Below are positions 22,181 to 33,123 of a DNA stretch of 64,000 nucleotides, one piece after another. The stretch lies in assembly GCA_002205965.3 (NCBI GenBank), contig NADL03000754.1:496001-560000 (forward strand). The letters are read 5' to 3'. Source of the stretch: Kappaphycus alvarezii (lineage: Eukaryota; Rhodophyta; Florideophyceae; Gigartinales; Solieriaceae). Under the pieces are notes generated by a model. That model saw nothing but the letters and a program-made list of their open reading frames with translations. It was not told the origin of the DNA and searched no databases. Position numbers and translations under genes: made by a program. Position 1 is the stretch's first letter. Every line of letters begins with the position of its first letter.

Positions 22181-22224
22181 CTAACCTATTTTTCAATCAT
22201 TAAAACACCCCAATTTTCACCCCT
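22181..22224 (+). repeat. 3'-terminal module, subtype 1, of the 21713 LINE
   Basis: GGCTAACCTATTTTTCAATC, then ATTAAAACACCCCAATTTTC. It lies about 110 bp after the LINE stop codon and shows that subtype 1 modules end family A elements. Confidence 0.75.
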
Positions 22225-22688
22225 GTGGTTTGGTGGACACGTGTGGCTGCAAAACACGTGGTGGTGGCACTTGGTGCGGATAAATTAGATGCAACTGCGG
22301 GTCAGGGTATAAATACTGTACGTACATGTACAGTACAGTGTATCCTCGTGATGGACATATTCTGCAGTCTGCAAGGCGTTCACAACTCTGATGCCTTGCT
22401 CGGTATTCGCCTAAATCCCAGTGGTTTCCCATGTTCCTTGTTTCAAACTAATCCATCCGATGGGGGCGGCGCAAACGCTGCGCTATGTGCCCAAACACTA
22501 TCGCCGATTTATCTCGTTCGCAAAGTCTGCATAAAGGTAGAGGATGAGGGCCCTATCTGAGGTGACGCATAGCCACCACAGCTGCCGTAGTCAGCAGTAA
22601 TCTTAAGATACTGGAATATGCATTGCAAAATTGTCTGGTCATGAAACAAGGTCTGGAACAGTCGTTCAAATAGTCCGATATTCGCGCA

Positions 22689-23057
22689 ATGGGACGAACT
22701 AGCAGAACAGACTTCTTCGACGTCACCTTTGTCAACCCCCTAGCGCCCTCAAACAGGAGAGTGAGGACATTCAACCCACTCACCTCGCTTAACGCGGCAA
22801 GAACAGCGAAACACAGAAGATACGAGTCCTTTATCGCGTCTTCCGCCGGAAGTAGGCTAGTGCCCGTCCCTATCTCTACCCTCGGGGGATGGCACCCGGA
22901 CGCCCACGCGTGGCTAACCGACGTCGCACGCAACGTCGCTACGAGGGCAAGGGAGAGCTACGCAAAGGTCAAAGAAATCTTAACACAGCGTCATGCCGCA
23001 GCAGCAGTAATGTCCAATGCAGCGTGCCTGTTGGCCGGCCTCTCGTCAGTTTTCTAG
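22689..23057 (+). pseudogene. LINE family A RLE-domain fragment
   Basis: A 122-codon open fragment: RTDFFDVTFVNPLAPSNRRV, FNPLTSLNAARTAKHRRYES, VPISTLGGWHPDAHAWLTDV and ACLLAGLSSVF. It is the closest relative of the interrupted copy at 3782 and is used here to define that insertion. The ATG at 22689 is not a true start, since the domain is internal to a LINE polyprotein and the copy is 5'-truncated. Confidence 0.75.
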
Positions 23058-23084
23058 CGTTTTGACAACTTCTCGCCAACCCTT

Positions 23085-23172
23085 TACATTGTAAGCCTTT
23101 ACCATCACGACATCCCTTAGGGAACAGCTGACCATATTTTTCATGCATTAAAAACACCCCAAATTTCCCCCA
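23085..23172 (+). repeat. LINE-A 3' tail with subtype 2 terminal module
   Basis: Runs from TTTACATTGTAAGCCTTTAC through CCCTTAGGGAACAGCTGACC to ATTAAAAACACCCCAAATTT and CCCCC. It directly follows the 22689 copy. CCCTTAGGG is a short perfect-arm hairpin candidate. Confidence 0.8.
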
Positions 23173-23298
23173 ATAGTCTGTTCACGGTTCATTGAAAAAA
23201 ATGTTATCCGGGATTACAGCCTACCTGATTCGTTATTGATAGACTTGGCAATTAGCAGTCAGTGAGTGTACACTCCAGAAACATTCTGAGTAAAAAAA

Positions 23299-23416
23299 AT
23301 TTTAATCATTACAACACCCAAAGCCTTTACCATCATGACATCCCTTAGGGAACAGCTGACCATATTTTTCATGCATTAAAAACACCCCAAATTTCCCCCA
23401 AAGTTTTCCCCTCATT
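23299..23416 (+). mobile_element. LINE tail inserted within another tail (nested)
   Basis: An outer module (TTTTAATCATTACAACACCC AAAG, then TTTTCCCC) is split by 23324-23396. That insert is nearly identical to 23093-23170 and carries the subtype 2 module without LINE coding sequence. A 7-bp duplication CCCAAAG flanks it (23317-23323 and 23397-23403). Confidence 0.7.
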
Positions 23417-23599
23417 AGAAAAAAGTTCTCTTTCTTAGTGCAGATAGCGCAAGAACTGAATTACAGGGTTGATATTCCGACAGCTGGTGAAGGTAGCGGG
23501 TTTGCGAGTAGGACTTTGCCCAAGTTCTATCTTTCTGGTACCCAGGCGGACGACGCGTTGGCTTCTGTTCGACGGGACTTGTGTTAAGACCACTGCAGC

Positions 23600-23860
23600 A
23601 TGTTCGTCTAGGTGCTAACCTAGATTATGCCTAGCAAAATTATCGAACCATTACATCATTTTTGGTAACAGACTTACTCTGATCTAGCTAGAGTTTATAT
23701 GTTCCTAGGCTGATGTAAACTTTTTACATCGTTCGGATCATCGAACCATCTTCCTCGATCATCTATTATTAAAATTGGTTTTCTATTCATATTTTTATTT
23801 TAGTCTATTCATGAAATTATTTATTATTCAATTTGTAACTACTTATTCCTGAATATACCT
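23600..23860 (+). repeat. Solo or truncated LTR related to the 58-kb element
   Basis: Aligns with 58130-58330: CATCATTTTTGGTAAC / AATCATCTTTGTAGC, ACTCTGATCTAG / ACTCTGACCTGG, a TATA-like TTTATATG / TATAAATAG, ATCGAACCATC / ATCGAACTATC, and ATTTATTATTCA near the end. A short gag-like match (FLQPQLYLRSSDGVK against PQLYGRALDIRK) follows near 23970-24020, so part of the internal region may persist. Confidence 0.5.
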
Positions 23861-24029
23861 ACCTCAACAATTAAACAGTTTGCAAACCCCATCCCAACAG
23901 ACCATGTACCAGTTATTTCCCAGGATTGGGCATAAAAGTCGCTCATAGAGAGCGGAAAGATATGGGTCATTTCCTTCAACCGCAGCTGTATCTCAGATCA
24001 TCAGATGGCGTTAAATGTTACCGCACTAT

Positions 24030-26450
24030 AAAGAATTAGTGTTGAAGCTTTTTAAGTAGGAAGCGGGATGAAGGGCGGCAAGTGCACAAAACAATAGAAT
24101 ATTCAAAGCGTTGAATCACTCAGGAAGCATAGATGGGGTACTTAATCGCGAAAGATCTACAAATGACTGCCAGTTTTCCTGTTTCCAGACGAAGAATTCA
24201 AAAAGCTCTGCCTGAATAAGACGAGATCAAGTATCGCAAAACAAGTAGAAAGAGCCCAAACTGCAGGCTCAACAGACGTAATCACATCTCGCCTGGTCAC
24301 GCCGCTTCCGAATCAAGAGCGAACTTCTATGGGTCAAGGTTATATTGTCCTGAAAAAATCAACAGTGACAGTGCATGCAGTCTAGAGTATTACTCAAAAG
24401 GCTTGTCAGACAAATCATGATGATTTTGTACTCTTTAAAATGGAGGTGTCTCATTGATGGTGTGGGCGTTTGTTTCATTTCGAGGTGCGTCGTAGTTAAT
24501 TCTTTTTGATCTCGAATTGAATTCGACAAAGTTTTGAGAGATTCTTGACAGCTAAGCCCGAACATAGTAGCTTTACCATTTGCAGCTACTATCTTCGGGA
24601 TCGGCAAACATATATTTTCGACTAGATAAGCTCGCAGTCACACATCTCTAAAAAGTAGATCCATTTGCGTGCTATCATGGCCTGGTATTTACAAAAAGTA
24701 GAGGCGAATATTATGAAAAAAGCTTGAAATTTTCTCACAGGATATATATACGAGCGGCGAATGTAATTTGAGACTGTCAATGATTTAAAGGCTACTTTAA
24801 GGGAGAGATTGAGTCAGATGCTGTAATATATAAATACCTTTTCAATTTTTATCAGAAGATTGGAGTAAAACGTTGAAAGAGGCATCAGACTCGCTGCTAA
24901 ACGAACAGTGGAGACGATCAAAGTGGTTTTTCGAAAGTTGGGGCAAAGAATCAATGGAGTGCACCCAGATTTCCCAGAGAATCCAAATTATCTCTCTTTT
25001 ATTTAGACAGTACTGTACCTCTACTCTAAAACTTCTATGCTTTTGATAACTTTGTAGATCTTACTAGAAAATAGAGATTCAACTATAGAATTGTACTTTG
25101 TTGAATGAAACTATGTAAATAAAACGATGACGGTGAGCTTTGTGTCACATAAAAACATTGAAAGAAAATCAAACTTCCAAATTCATTCCAGACGATGCAC
25201 TTTAACACTACTGCATATCTTTCAAGAGTAAAACAACCAATCCTTTTCCCCTGTTTAGTAGAGTACTGGAATAACAAAAGCCAATAAGTCTCATTTACAG
25301 AGTGTTTACACAGGAGGCTTTCTGATATTAGTGAGCTTACGCAAAAACAGAATTCTGAAAGGTCTGCAGAAATAGGTAGTAAGATAAATTTCTGAAAAGT
25401 ATTTCTGAAATTATTTTCTGAAATTTGAAAACGTGTTTACGCATGAACTGGCGCGAAAACTCCTACTGCACGATCTTTATTTCTCACAACCATTTCTCAC
25501 GGGTCTTCACTAACTGGTCACATTTCAGCAATTTACCTCACGACTTCATTCCAGAATTCTGCAATTGAATTACAGACTGTAATTCTATTGCTGAAATTTG
25601 GCAGTTTTGTCTCTGAATTCTTTGTGCGTAAGATCTCTATTATGTATATGCATTTTCGGCAGCAAAACTCTTGTATTGCATTTAAATAAGGGCGAAACTG
25701 TTGAAGGCACCTTTTGAGCCCCATAAAACTGCTTTCTATTTATATCTTATCTGCAGTGATAGGTTGAAAATATGGACTCCAACACAGGATCGGGTTCCGC
25801 AACTATCTGTGAATGTGGTGCTTCGGATCGAAGGAAGCTGGCCTCGAGGTGGAGGTCTCCCAATTTGGGGAGGCGGTGTTAACGGTACATTTATCACTGA
25901 AAACGTAGCCTGGTATTCAGATCACTGGGTATAAAAATATTTTCAATCTGCGCGTAATCTTCGAAAATTGTACCCCCGTGAACACAATAGCTGTCCGCAC
26001 AGACAGGACTTGCAGCGAAACACACCTGATTTCTTTATAAAGTTAAAAAGCATCATACTCTGCGATTTTCCCCACACAAAAAAGTACCGAAAGGAGATGG
26101 GAATGCTAGGGTAGTTTACTTCATCGTCTGACACTTCTAGCAGGGGAATCCAAAAGCACCAATAGCGATTTTCTGCTTTCATCGATTTCAATGGTCCTTT
26201 CTCTCTCATTCTCAACGTAGAAGTGCGGATATTCGTACTGTACTCTTGACACTGGATAGAGATGTCCAGGCTAGAACAAGTGGCTCCTTCTGCTTTGTTC
26301 TGAGTCCAACTTTCCACCTTGTGCATCCCTTTTGTTGCTCTCCCACCGCTAGTCGATTGTCCCAGATCAGGTGCAATCTCAGGAGATCCCGCCGAATTCC
26401 ACGCTTGACACCTGTCGAACGCCTGTTTGTGTGCGGTTTGGCATATCCAG
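24030..26450. other. Mixed region without a supported gene
   Basis: A subtype 3-like terminal module lies at 25213-25251 (CATATCTTTCAAGAGTAAAA, then CCTTTTCCCC). A 205-codon minus frame (25943-26560) exists but lacks any domain and crosses a GTAC island, so it is not called a gene. Confidence 0.4.
25213..25251 (+). repeat. Solitary 3'-terminal module, subtype 3
   Basis: CATATCTTTCAAGAGTAAAA followed by CAACCAATCC and TTTTCCCC. No LINE coding sequence is adjacent and no target-site duplication was found. Confidence 0.55.
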
Positions 26451-26623
26451 ATACAGTACTGTACTGTACTGTACAGTTCGGTACTGAGGTTTGAAAACCC
26501 TGACTCACGGCACAGTTTGGTATCAAAACACAGCCAATTAGAAAAGTGCAGATGCAGCATGATCTGTACGTACGGTACTGTATGTACTGTACTGTGCTAT
26601 ACAGTATAATATGCACTGTACAC
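26451..26623. repeat. Paired GTAC-palindrome islands
   Basis: 26451-26486 is ATACAGTACTGTACTGTACT followed by GTACAGTTCGGTAC. 26565-26623 carries a second run with GTACGTACGGTACTG and TGTACTGTACTGTG. These are degenerate (TACAG/TACTG) palindromic runs. Confidence 0.75.
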
Positions 26624-27122
26624 AGTTGGGGACCAAATCATCACTTTGGATTTACCTCTCTATGTGCATTGAAAAAACAAGTTTCAGTTTATTATCTAGC
26701 CAAGGCTGGTGCAAACCTGCAGTTACTGTATATTGACTCTGTTGAGGCCAGGTACCAAAGGCCAGGTGCCTACCAATTCAAAGTGCCTCTCGCCTTGCTG
26801 TCTGAATTGTCTGGTCATGTCAGCAGCCCAACTTCAAAGAGGCCATAGGTGAACATGCAAACAGGGCCTCGGCGACATTTCTCGGCTGATAGGCTGGCAT
26901 GTCGTCGATGCCCAGGGCGGTAATCGGTCCCGCAACGAGGCCCCTCACAGCTTGTGGTGAACTTGTCAACTTGTTCAACACCAGTATACCCCACTGTCAA
27001 ACTCGCTCGACATTCACAGGCCTCTCAACTCAAAAGAAACAAACTTTACATCTCACGACTACTTCCCGATTCCCTTTGACCCCCACACAGTTGACCCCAA
27101 AATACTTACTACTTGCGATATC

Positions 27123-28157
27123 TCAGCCTTCCACATCCTCCTCTACCCTCTTAATGTCCCTGACACACAACTTTCTCCCCGGCGCAGGCGGCTTTGTACT
27201 GCGTTCCTTGAGCGCCCTCCACAATTTCCTCTCTGCATTCAATCGAGCATCAATCTCAGGCGGCAGTTTAGGGTAGTCCAACGTACGGTTACCGACATCA
27301 CTGACGTTACTCTCTCCCAGAAACGGCACAATCTCCTTGTGCATATCACCCTTGAAATCATCTTGATACAGGTCCACCACCTCATCCACAATCTCAACAA
27401 TCCTCGCAATCCTCTCATCCGTGTCATCGCCACATCGCCTGCCCCTCCCATCATAATAATTCAGCAGCACACATTCCGGCACCCTTGACATCCACTCTGT
27501 GTAATTCACCCTCCAGTCAATCCCATAATGCGTCGCCTTGTGCTGAATATTGTAGCGATACGCGCTCCTCCAGCGTTCCATAGGCTCCCTATTACTGGTT
27601 ACCACATAATAATTCTTCTTCTTCAAACATTCTACAGTTGAAAAATTAGCACTCAAATGCCCCAACAATTGCCTCGCCTCAACATTCCCCTCACACACCC
27701 CGTCCGCATACGGGCCACAACTGAGCAAGCCACAGCGATAATCCGAATGCCCCAAAGTAGCCACCCACCACCTGGCCGCCTCTGTCACAGCGGTACTGCC
27801 CGTTTTCGGGGGCTTGTAATACAGAATAAACTCCTGACACGCGCCCGGTCTCACCGACTGATCATCCGAGGTATCCATTTTCAAAACCGCCTTGACAGGA
27901 GTCTTTTGTGCGGGCAGAGACGAGGAGGGGCGAAAGTTGAGCGAGGAGGAAGGTTTGTCGTCAATGGAGGACGAAGAGTAGGGATTATCGGGAATGAGGG
28001 AGGAGGCGACGGCGCGAGCGGTGTCGGTGACGGGCTCGGTGAGACGGGAGGTGGGGCCCATGGATTGTAGCTTGAGATATATGTCGATGAGTAGGACGAT
28101 AATGCCGACGACGGCAAAGTAGGGGAGGTAGGGGCTGCTTCTTGTGCGCAACTTCAT
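27123..28157 (-). CDS. Type II membrane (Golgi-type) sulfotransferase
   Basis: An intronless ATG frame of 344 residues. A short basic cytoplasmic head precedes one membrane segment (residues about 12-29, YFAVVGIIVLLIDIYL), as in Golgi sulfotransferases. A Ser/Pro-rich stem follows to about 105. The PAPS-binding 5'-phosphosulfate loop is YKPPKTGSTAV (Lys118, Ser121, Thr122). The 3'-phosphate loop is SNREPMERWRSAYRYN (Arg190, Ser198). Both spacing and sequence fit carbohydrate sulfotransferases, which transfer sulfate from PAPS to sugar hydroxyls in the secretory pathway. NFS, NYT, NVS and NRT are possible N-glycosylation sites, and many Cys residues lie in the lumenal part. In a red alga the likely substrate is a cell-wall galactan (inference). 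Length and motifs are complete and no decay is seen. Confidence 0.85.
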   Translation of the reverse strand: MKLRTRSSPYLPYFAVVGIIVLLIDIYLKLQSMGPTSRLTEPVTDTARAVASSLIPDNPYSSSSIDDKPSSSLNFRPSSSLPAQKTPVKAVLKMDTSDDQSVRPGACQEFILYYKPPKTGSTAVTEAARWWVATLGHSDYRCGLLSCGPYADGVCEGNVEARQLLGHLSANFSTVECLKKKNYYVVTSNREPMERWRSAYRYNIQHKATHYGIDWRVNYTEWMSRVPECVLLNYYDGRGRRCGDDTDERIARIVEIVDEVVDLYQDDFKGDMHKEIVPFLGESNVSDVGNRTLDYPKLPPEIDARLNAERKLWRALKERSTKPPAPGRKLCVRDIKRVEEDVEG

Positions 28158-28870
28158 GGTGGGAGGGGAGATGCGAGGTGAATCGGGAACGCAAGGTGAA
28201 GGAGGGGTTCGAGGTGAGGGTCGGGTTGAGTTGGGTTGGAGTGGGGGAGAGGGGGATGTCGGAAATTGGAGTGGTGAAAGTATAAGGGGCGTGTGGGTGT
28301 GTGCTTGGGACAGTGGAAAGAAGTGGTCTCTGGGTCGTGCGATGTTGAAGAGGTGCGGAGCAGGCAGAGGCGTATAAAAAAGGTGGAAATTACGGGTTGC
28401 CGGTGCGGTTGCGTGGTAGGTCGGAATGCTGTCAATGGCAAAACTGGGAATTTTAATTTTTTTTCGGTGTCAATCCAAGTAGGCAGTGATGTTTCAACTG
28501 TTCCCCACACACTGGTTTCAGCACATGCTAATTCGCGCTGGTTTCTGTCCTTTTTCTGGGAGAGTTTTGGTTTTTGGGAATGATGAAGTGGTTGCAAAGG
28601 CAACCACGGCGGCTGCTAGTGTCAGGAGGGTGGATTTGGTGCTGCTTTTCCAAGTTGCAACGTTGACAATTGCAATACAATAATCTATAGTATTCGGGAT
28701 TGTTTGGATGACTTGACATGCAAATTTTCGAGTTTGTCACTTTTGGCGGGTTTCGTAACGCGGAACATTACAGTGACGGCTTTGACCACAACAATGTGTT
28801 TCGTGCAAGGTGAGGCCGTGATTGACACCATTGGCCCGACTGGGGTATTGAACCTTTTCAGTTTGCACCA
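28158..28870. other. Upstream region of the sulfotransferase gene
   Basis: Purine-rich on the plus strand for the first 200 bp (pyrimidine-rich 5' leader on the gene strand). No unambiguous TATA box in the gene's orientation. Confidence 0.3.
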
Positions 28871-28935
28871 ACTGTACTGTACTTTATCCTAATGTACTGT
28901 ACAGTACAATACAGTACTGTACAGCACAGTACATC
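28871..28935. repeat. Longest GTAC-palindrome island
   Basis: ACTGTACTGTACTTTATCCT, then ATGTACTGTACAGTACAATA and CAGTACTGTACAGCACAGTA. It can fold into several alternative hairpins. Confidence 0.8.
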
Positions 28936-31930
28936 ACAAGTGGAGCTGCATATGGTAAACGTCATCAACATGTTCCAAGTACAGTACGGTTTATAGTTTA
29001 TAAACTTTATAGGGTATTTGGGTAGCAGCGTTTATTGTAGACCAACGACCAAAGGATTCGACAAGCTGTCCATTAATTCTAAAATAATCATCCATTGCTC
29101 AAGAATTGCTCAAGTCACATTACGCAGTAGATAGGGTAAACATGAATTATAAGTGTCATACTATCCAATGACCTGCTGCAGGTGATGTCTTTGCGATAAT
29201 CCCCCATTTTATTTCTTTTGTACCTTATCGACTCCCGGAAGTGGCTCTCCACTGATGATTCACCTTTTTGTTTTGTTTTATTTCGACGGCTCTGGTTCTT
29301 TTTGCTCGTTGAATTTTTGTGGTTGTAGGTGGTTGAAGCGGTGGCAATTTTGACGTTTGGCGTCGGGTACACAGTAAAAACTACTGTAGTACAGTATCTT
29401 GTACGGTACGACCATTTAAGGTCATGCTGTAATACAGTACAGTGAAGTATCAGACTTTTAAACGGGTTGTCGTACAGAACAGGCCCATTTGCACTACATT
29501 GCAAAATGGGCGTTGGCAGGGTCTGCCATACTGTACTGTACAACACATCAGCTCAACAATTCAACTGCTGCCGCCTTTCAAACCGCAACACCCTGTGGAG
29601 GGTGGCAACGGGGAAACCTCCCTTGTGCTGCTCGGCCAGCAGTAATTTTATCTGCTGCAATACCATGTATACAAAATTTCACAGAAATAAATGCAGTTGA
29701 CTATGCGGTCCAGCACAAAACTGCACTGAACAGTATTGTACAAGAGTCCACAGGAACAGCAACCAGTAGACTCAAAAGATACATGTACAATAGCATCTAA
29801 ACCACGTCTGCTGAGCGAGTCCTTTTTAGAACAAAAACACCAGGTATGTTCTTGCATAACTCGTGTGACTGTGACACAAGCGAGTCGTGCCAGCCTGCGA
29901 TCCTCCTACTACACGAATAAACTACCCCACTCTACAGGACAGCGAACATCCAATTTGCAAGTCGCCGTCTTTATGTTTCAGTTCCACGAATTGGCCAGCT
30001 TCTGCCGAGCATCGTACAACGTTCCCTCTTGTCTTCCAGAAAAATTCTGTGGACAGCACACTACTTACAGTACTTACCAAATGAACCCACACCGCAGTAA
30101 TGTACCGGCATTACAGATTGCATCACATTCCCCTTTTTCAATCCCGCAAAACACACACCTCGAGTGGTGGGTGTGCAATGGAGTGCGAAACAAGCATCAA
30201 CCATTCCGTTGAGAAACCCAAGGGTCGTTACTACCGCCGCGCAGAATGGTCCACCACAAGATTGACACGCCTTACCAATCGAACATCAAATCAAACACCA
30301 CATCTATGGTTATGTCTTCCGCCATGTCATCCATCCATACATCCACCATATGCTCCCAATATCTGCAGTACACCCGCACGTAATCACCCCGCCCCTACCA
30401 CCTCACGCGGTTCACACCGGGTCTAACACGGACCAGAAACCCCACTAGGTCACTCATGTTTGGTCGCCATGGAGGCCCCCGGCACAAAAGCAGGCCTTCT
30501 GAGTGGCCTGTGTCTGCGTTGCAGGGTTTCTGTTTGTCCATCGCGGGTAGGGTTGCAATTCATAATCTTCTATTGCAGTCGGCACTCTCGGGTATGTTTT
30601 CCGGAGAGGAAGGTCTGCTGCTCGATGGATCATGGGTCCACAACATGCTTGCACGGCGAACATCTACCATGTGAGCCGTCTCGGGTCTGTCAGGGTTGTG
30701 GGGTGACGTTTCTATATGAGATAATAACAGTAATTTACTCATCTGTTGTTTCGATTCTCGAAAGGGGTCAACCACCCAACAAACCCTGCCGCAAGGCTTG
30801 GTGGAGCTCGGGCTGATGCAAATGTTCATCTCCAACGGATCGCATTCCCGCGTTAAATGCATACCACGGATGGATAGAACCAATATGCAGTAAGCGGGTT
30901 GATACATACTGTACATGGTAAAAGCATCCAGGATGTACTGTAATTGTCAAAAGGTAAAAGTGCACGCAGGATTGCCTACAGATTTCTTACTTTTGTGCTA
31001 CGTGTAAAGTACACAATTTATTGTCCTTCCAGAGTCCACCACTCCCCCTCCTGAACAATTCATCTCCACAATCGCCGCCCGCTTCTTGATGGAGGCCTGC
31101 ACGGTTTGCCGCAGGATTCGTGAACGCTGTAGTTCTATCCACTGGTCGTCTAAACCAATGACCGTCTTGTCCCGAGCACGGTCGCGCGCCGCTGATATGG
31201 CATATTTGAAAAGTTCCAAACTGTAAGGTCAGCTTCGTCATTACGCTCCCCCGAAAATCATAGAAATAAATGAGTCCTGCGTACAGTACAGTACAGTACT
31301 TTTCTACTATTTCTATTTCAGCTTACTGTATCCGGTGCATGGCATGCATTTTCCCTGCTCTGACGTGGTCTCTTAATTGTGTTTAGCGATTCTTTTTCAA
31401 CGAAACGCCACAGTGATGGTCACCTCCAACGCGTCCTGTTTGTTGACTGGGCTATTAGTTACTTTCAAGCAAGGGGGGGAAGGTTGGGTTCATTAATATT
31501 TGAAAGATGCCAGTGGCTGTGTCCCAGGATACTCCGTGAGGTAGCTGAAGGTCGTAGTGATTTCTATTCCGTAACCTCCTCTACAATGCCGGCTCAGGAC
31601 CAGCCATTCTAGCAGGTGGACACTCTCTATTATTCGTACTGCAGATCCTGCCACATGGTCTGAATGCAAGTTTAAGAGCACTCATGACCTGTGCGCCATT
31701 CGCAGTAAACTAACCCCACCACTCCTTCAGGTTTCCTCTTAGCAGGAAATTTAAGTATACCAACCCATGCAGGTAAACACCAAAAAACCCCACCACCCTC
31801 TTTGTTGTGTTTAGGCAAGCTTGGTAGGATCCTTCAGGGCAAGAGTCACCACTATTCCCTGCTTGTGATTGGTAGCTTGTAGATAGCTCCTAGGCAGCAC
31901 CTAGGTAAAGAAACCGACGGATGCAATTCA
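28936..31930. other. Region with GTAC islands and no supported gene
   Basis: GTAC islands at 29382-29445, 29529-29541 and 31281-31300. Several 60-160 codon frames on both strands show no domain. A minus frame 31219-30998 (73 residues, helix-rich, MELFKYAISAARDRARDK) is the most protein-like but unrecognised. Confidence 0.35.
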
Positions 31931-32219
31931 CGAAGCGGCTCAAGCATGCATACCTACTAGCGACAGCGAGAGATAAGCTTTTCGCTCTTCGACGGGACTC
32001 CCCGGTGCTAAACAATCGATACACTGCGCATCATGCCCGGTCCTTGTGACACACGCTGATCCGAAAGGGTTCAAGACTACTGTCAGGTACTGCTCTTTGC
32101 ACCTAGCATCCCGTGCTCTAGGAACAACTGCCCGGAAACCCTGGACATCTTCAGTGCCAACCTCATCCACTGCTGGCATGAGCGAGAGCGGATCGATCGT
32201 CACGGCCGCCATGTTACAA

Positions 32220-32740
32220 TTCTCACCTGGCCTTGCCAAAGGTGCTCGGCACCCGGTCATGGGGCCCGGTCCTAATGGTCAACATCGCACCAGGCCAGAT
32301 TTCAGAGCTAGAGGGAGCACCGGAGGGGCAGACTTCTTCGACGTTACATTCGTGAATCCACTTGCTTCCGCAAGCAGACGGGCCCGATATTTAACGCCTT
32401 GACATCTCTAAGCACCACGAAACGTCAAAGCTCACAAAAGTATCAAGAGTTTATCACTACGCATGCCAGGTCCCGACTGATCCCAGTGCCAATATACACT
32501 CTTGAAGGGCGGCACCGGACGCATTCGCGTCGTCGGGTTGATTTTGAATGCCAATTTATCCTACAGTACTACTACGATACCGGAAATTCGTACGTGAGCA
32601 CCCCCATTTGTAATGAGGGGGAAAAATTGGGGTGTTTTCATGATTGAAAAATAGGTTAGCGTATTTGTAATGATATCTCGAGAAACAATTTGCAATTTAA
32701 TCTGAAAAAAGCCGCTTGTTTGCTGGCTGGCCTCCCTTCC
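32220..32740 (+). pseudogene. LINE family A RLE fragment carrying an insertion
   Basis: Frame one gives LAKGARHPVMGPGPNGQHR, RTRPDFRARG (the RPD catalytic motif) and GGADFFDVTFVNPLASASRR. After a frameshift near 32390 it continues KYQEFITTHARSRLIPVPIY. The family's C-terminal signature AACLLAGLP resumes only at 32705-32735. The roughly 140 bp between carries foreign sequence, including the module insertion at 32617-32662 and a Tc1-like terminal sequence near 32562. Confidence 0.65.
32617..32662 (-). mobile_element. 46-bp micro-insertion of subtype 1 module
   Basis: Reads (minus) ACGCTAACCTATTTTTCAAT, then CATGAAAACACCCCAATTTT and TCCCCC. It is bounded by a perfect 11-bp direct repeat ATTTGTAATGA at 32606-32616 and 32663-32673. 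Nothing but the terminal module lies between the repeats. Confidence 0.85.
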
Positions 32741-33123
32741 ACCTTCTGGTAGATTGGAGTGCCATCCACAGCTTTCGACGCATCGTACGGTTTCGCAATT
32801 GGCTTGACAATGATACGATATCTACGCTTCGGTACAAATTTACTGGATACCAACCCACATATCCACCACAGTAAATTAACCCCCGTTTACTCCATCTGAA
32901 AATCTACCATTCGCATCCTTTTCCAGGCTTATGTAATGGAGCAAAAGAGTTTTAGCAATAATGACTTTTATAAAAAAATCTTTCAAAAAGGCTACCAAAC
33001 GTGGAAATTCGTATGTAAGCATTCTCTTTTAACTCTCAATAATTTCTCTTTGTGAGCAGATCCCAGCTAAAAAACTTTCTCGGACACTTGCTCACTTCCT
33101 CGGCCAAATTCAGAGCAAAAACA

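Noticed and set aside
25943..26560. 205-codon minus-strand open frame
   Set aside because: It crosses a GTAC-palindrome island, has no domain and a composition like the opposite frames.
29736..30212. 158-codon plus-strand open frame
   Set aside because: No motif or compositional signature; lies among GTAC islands and other random frames.
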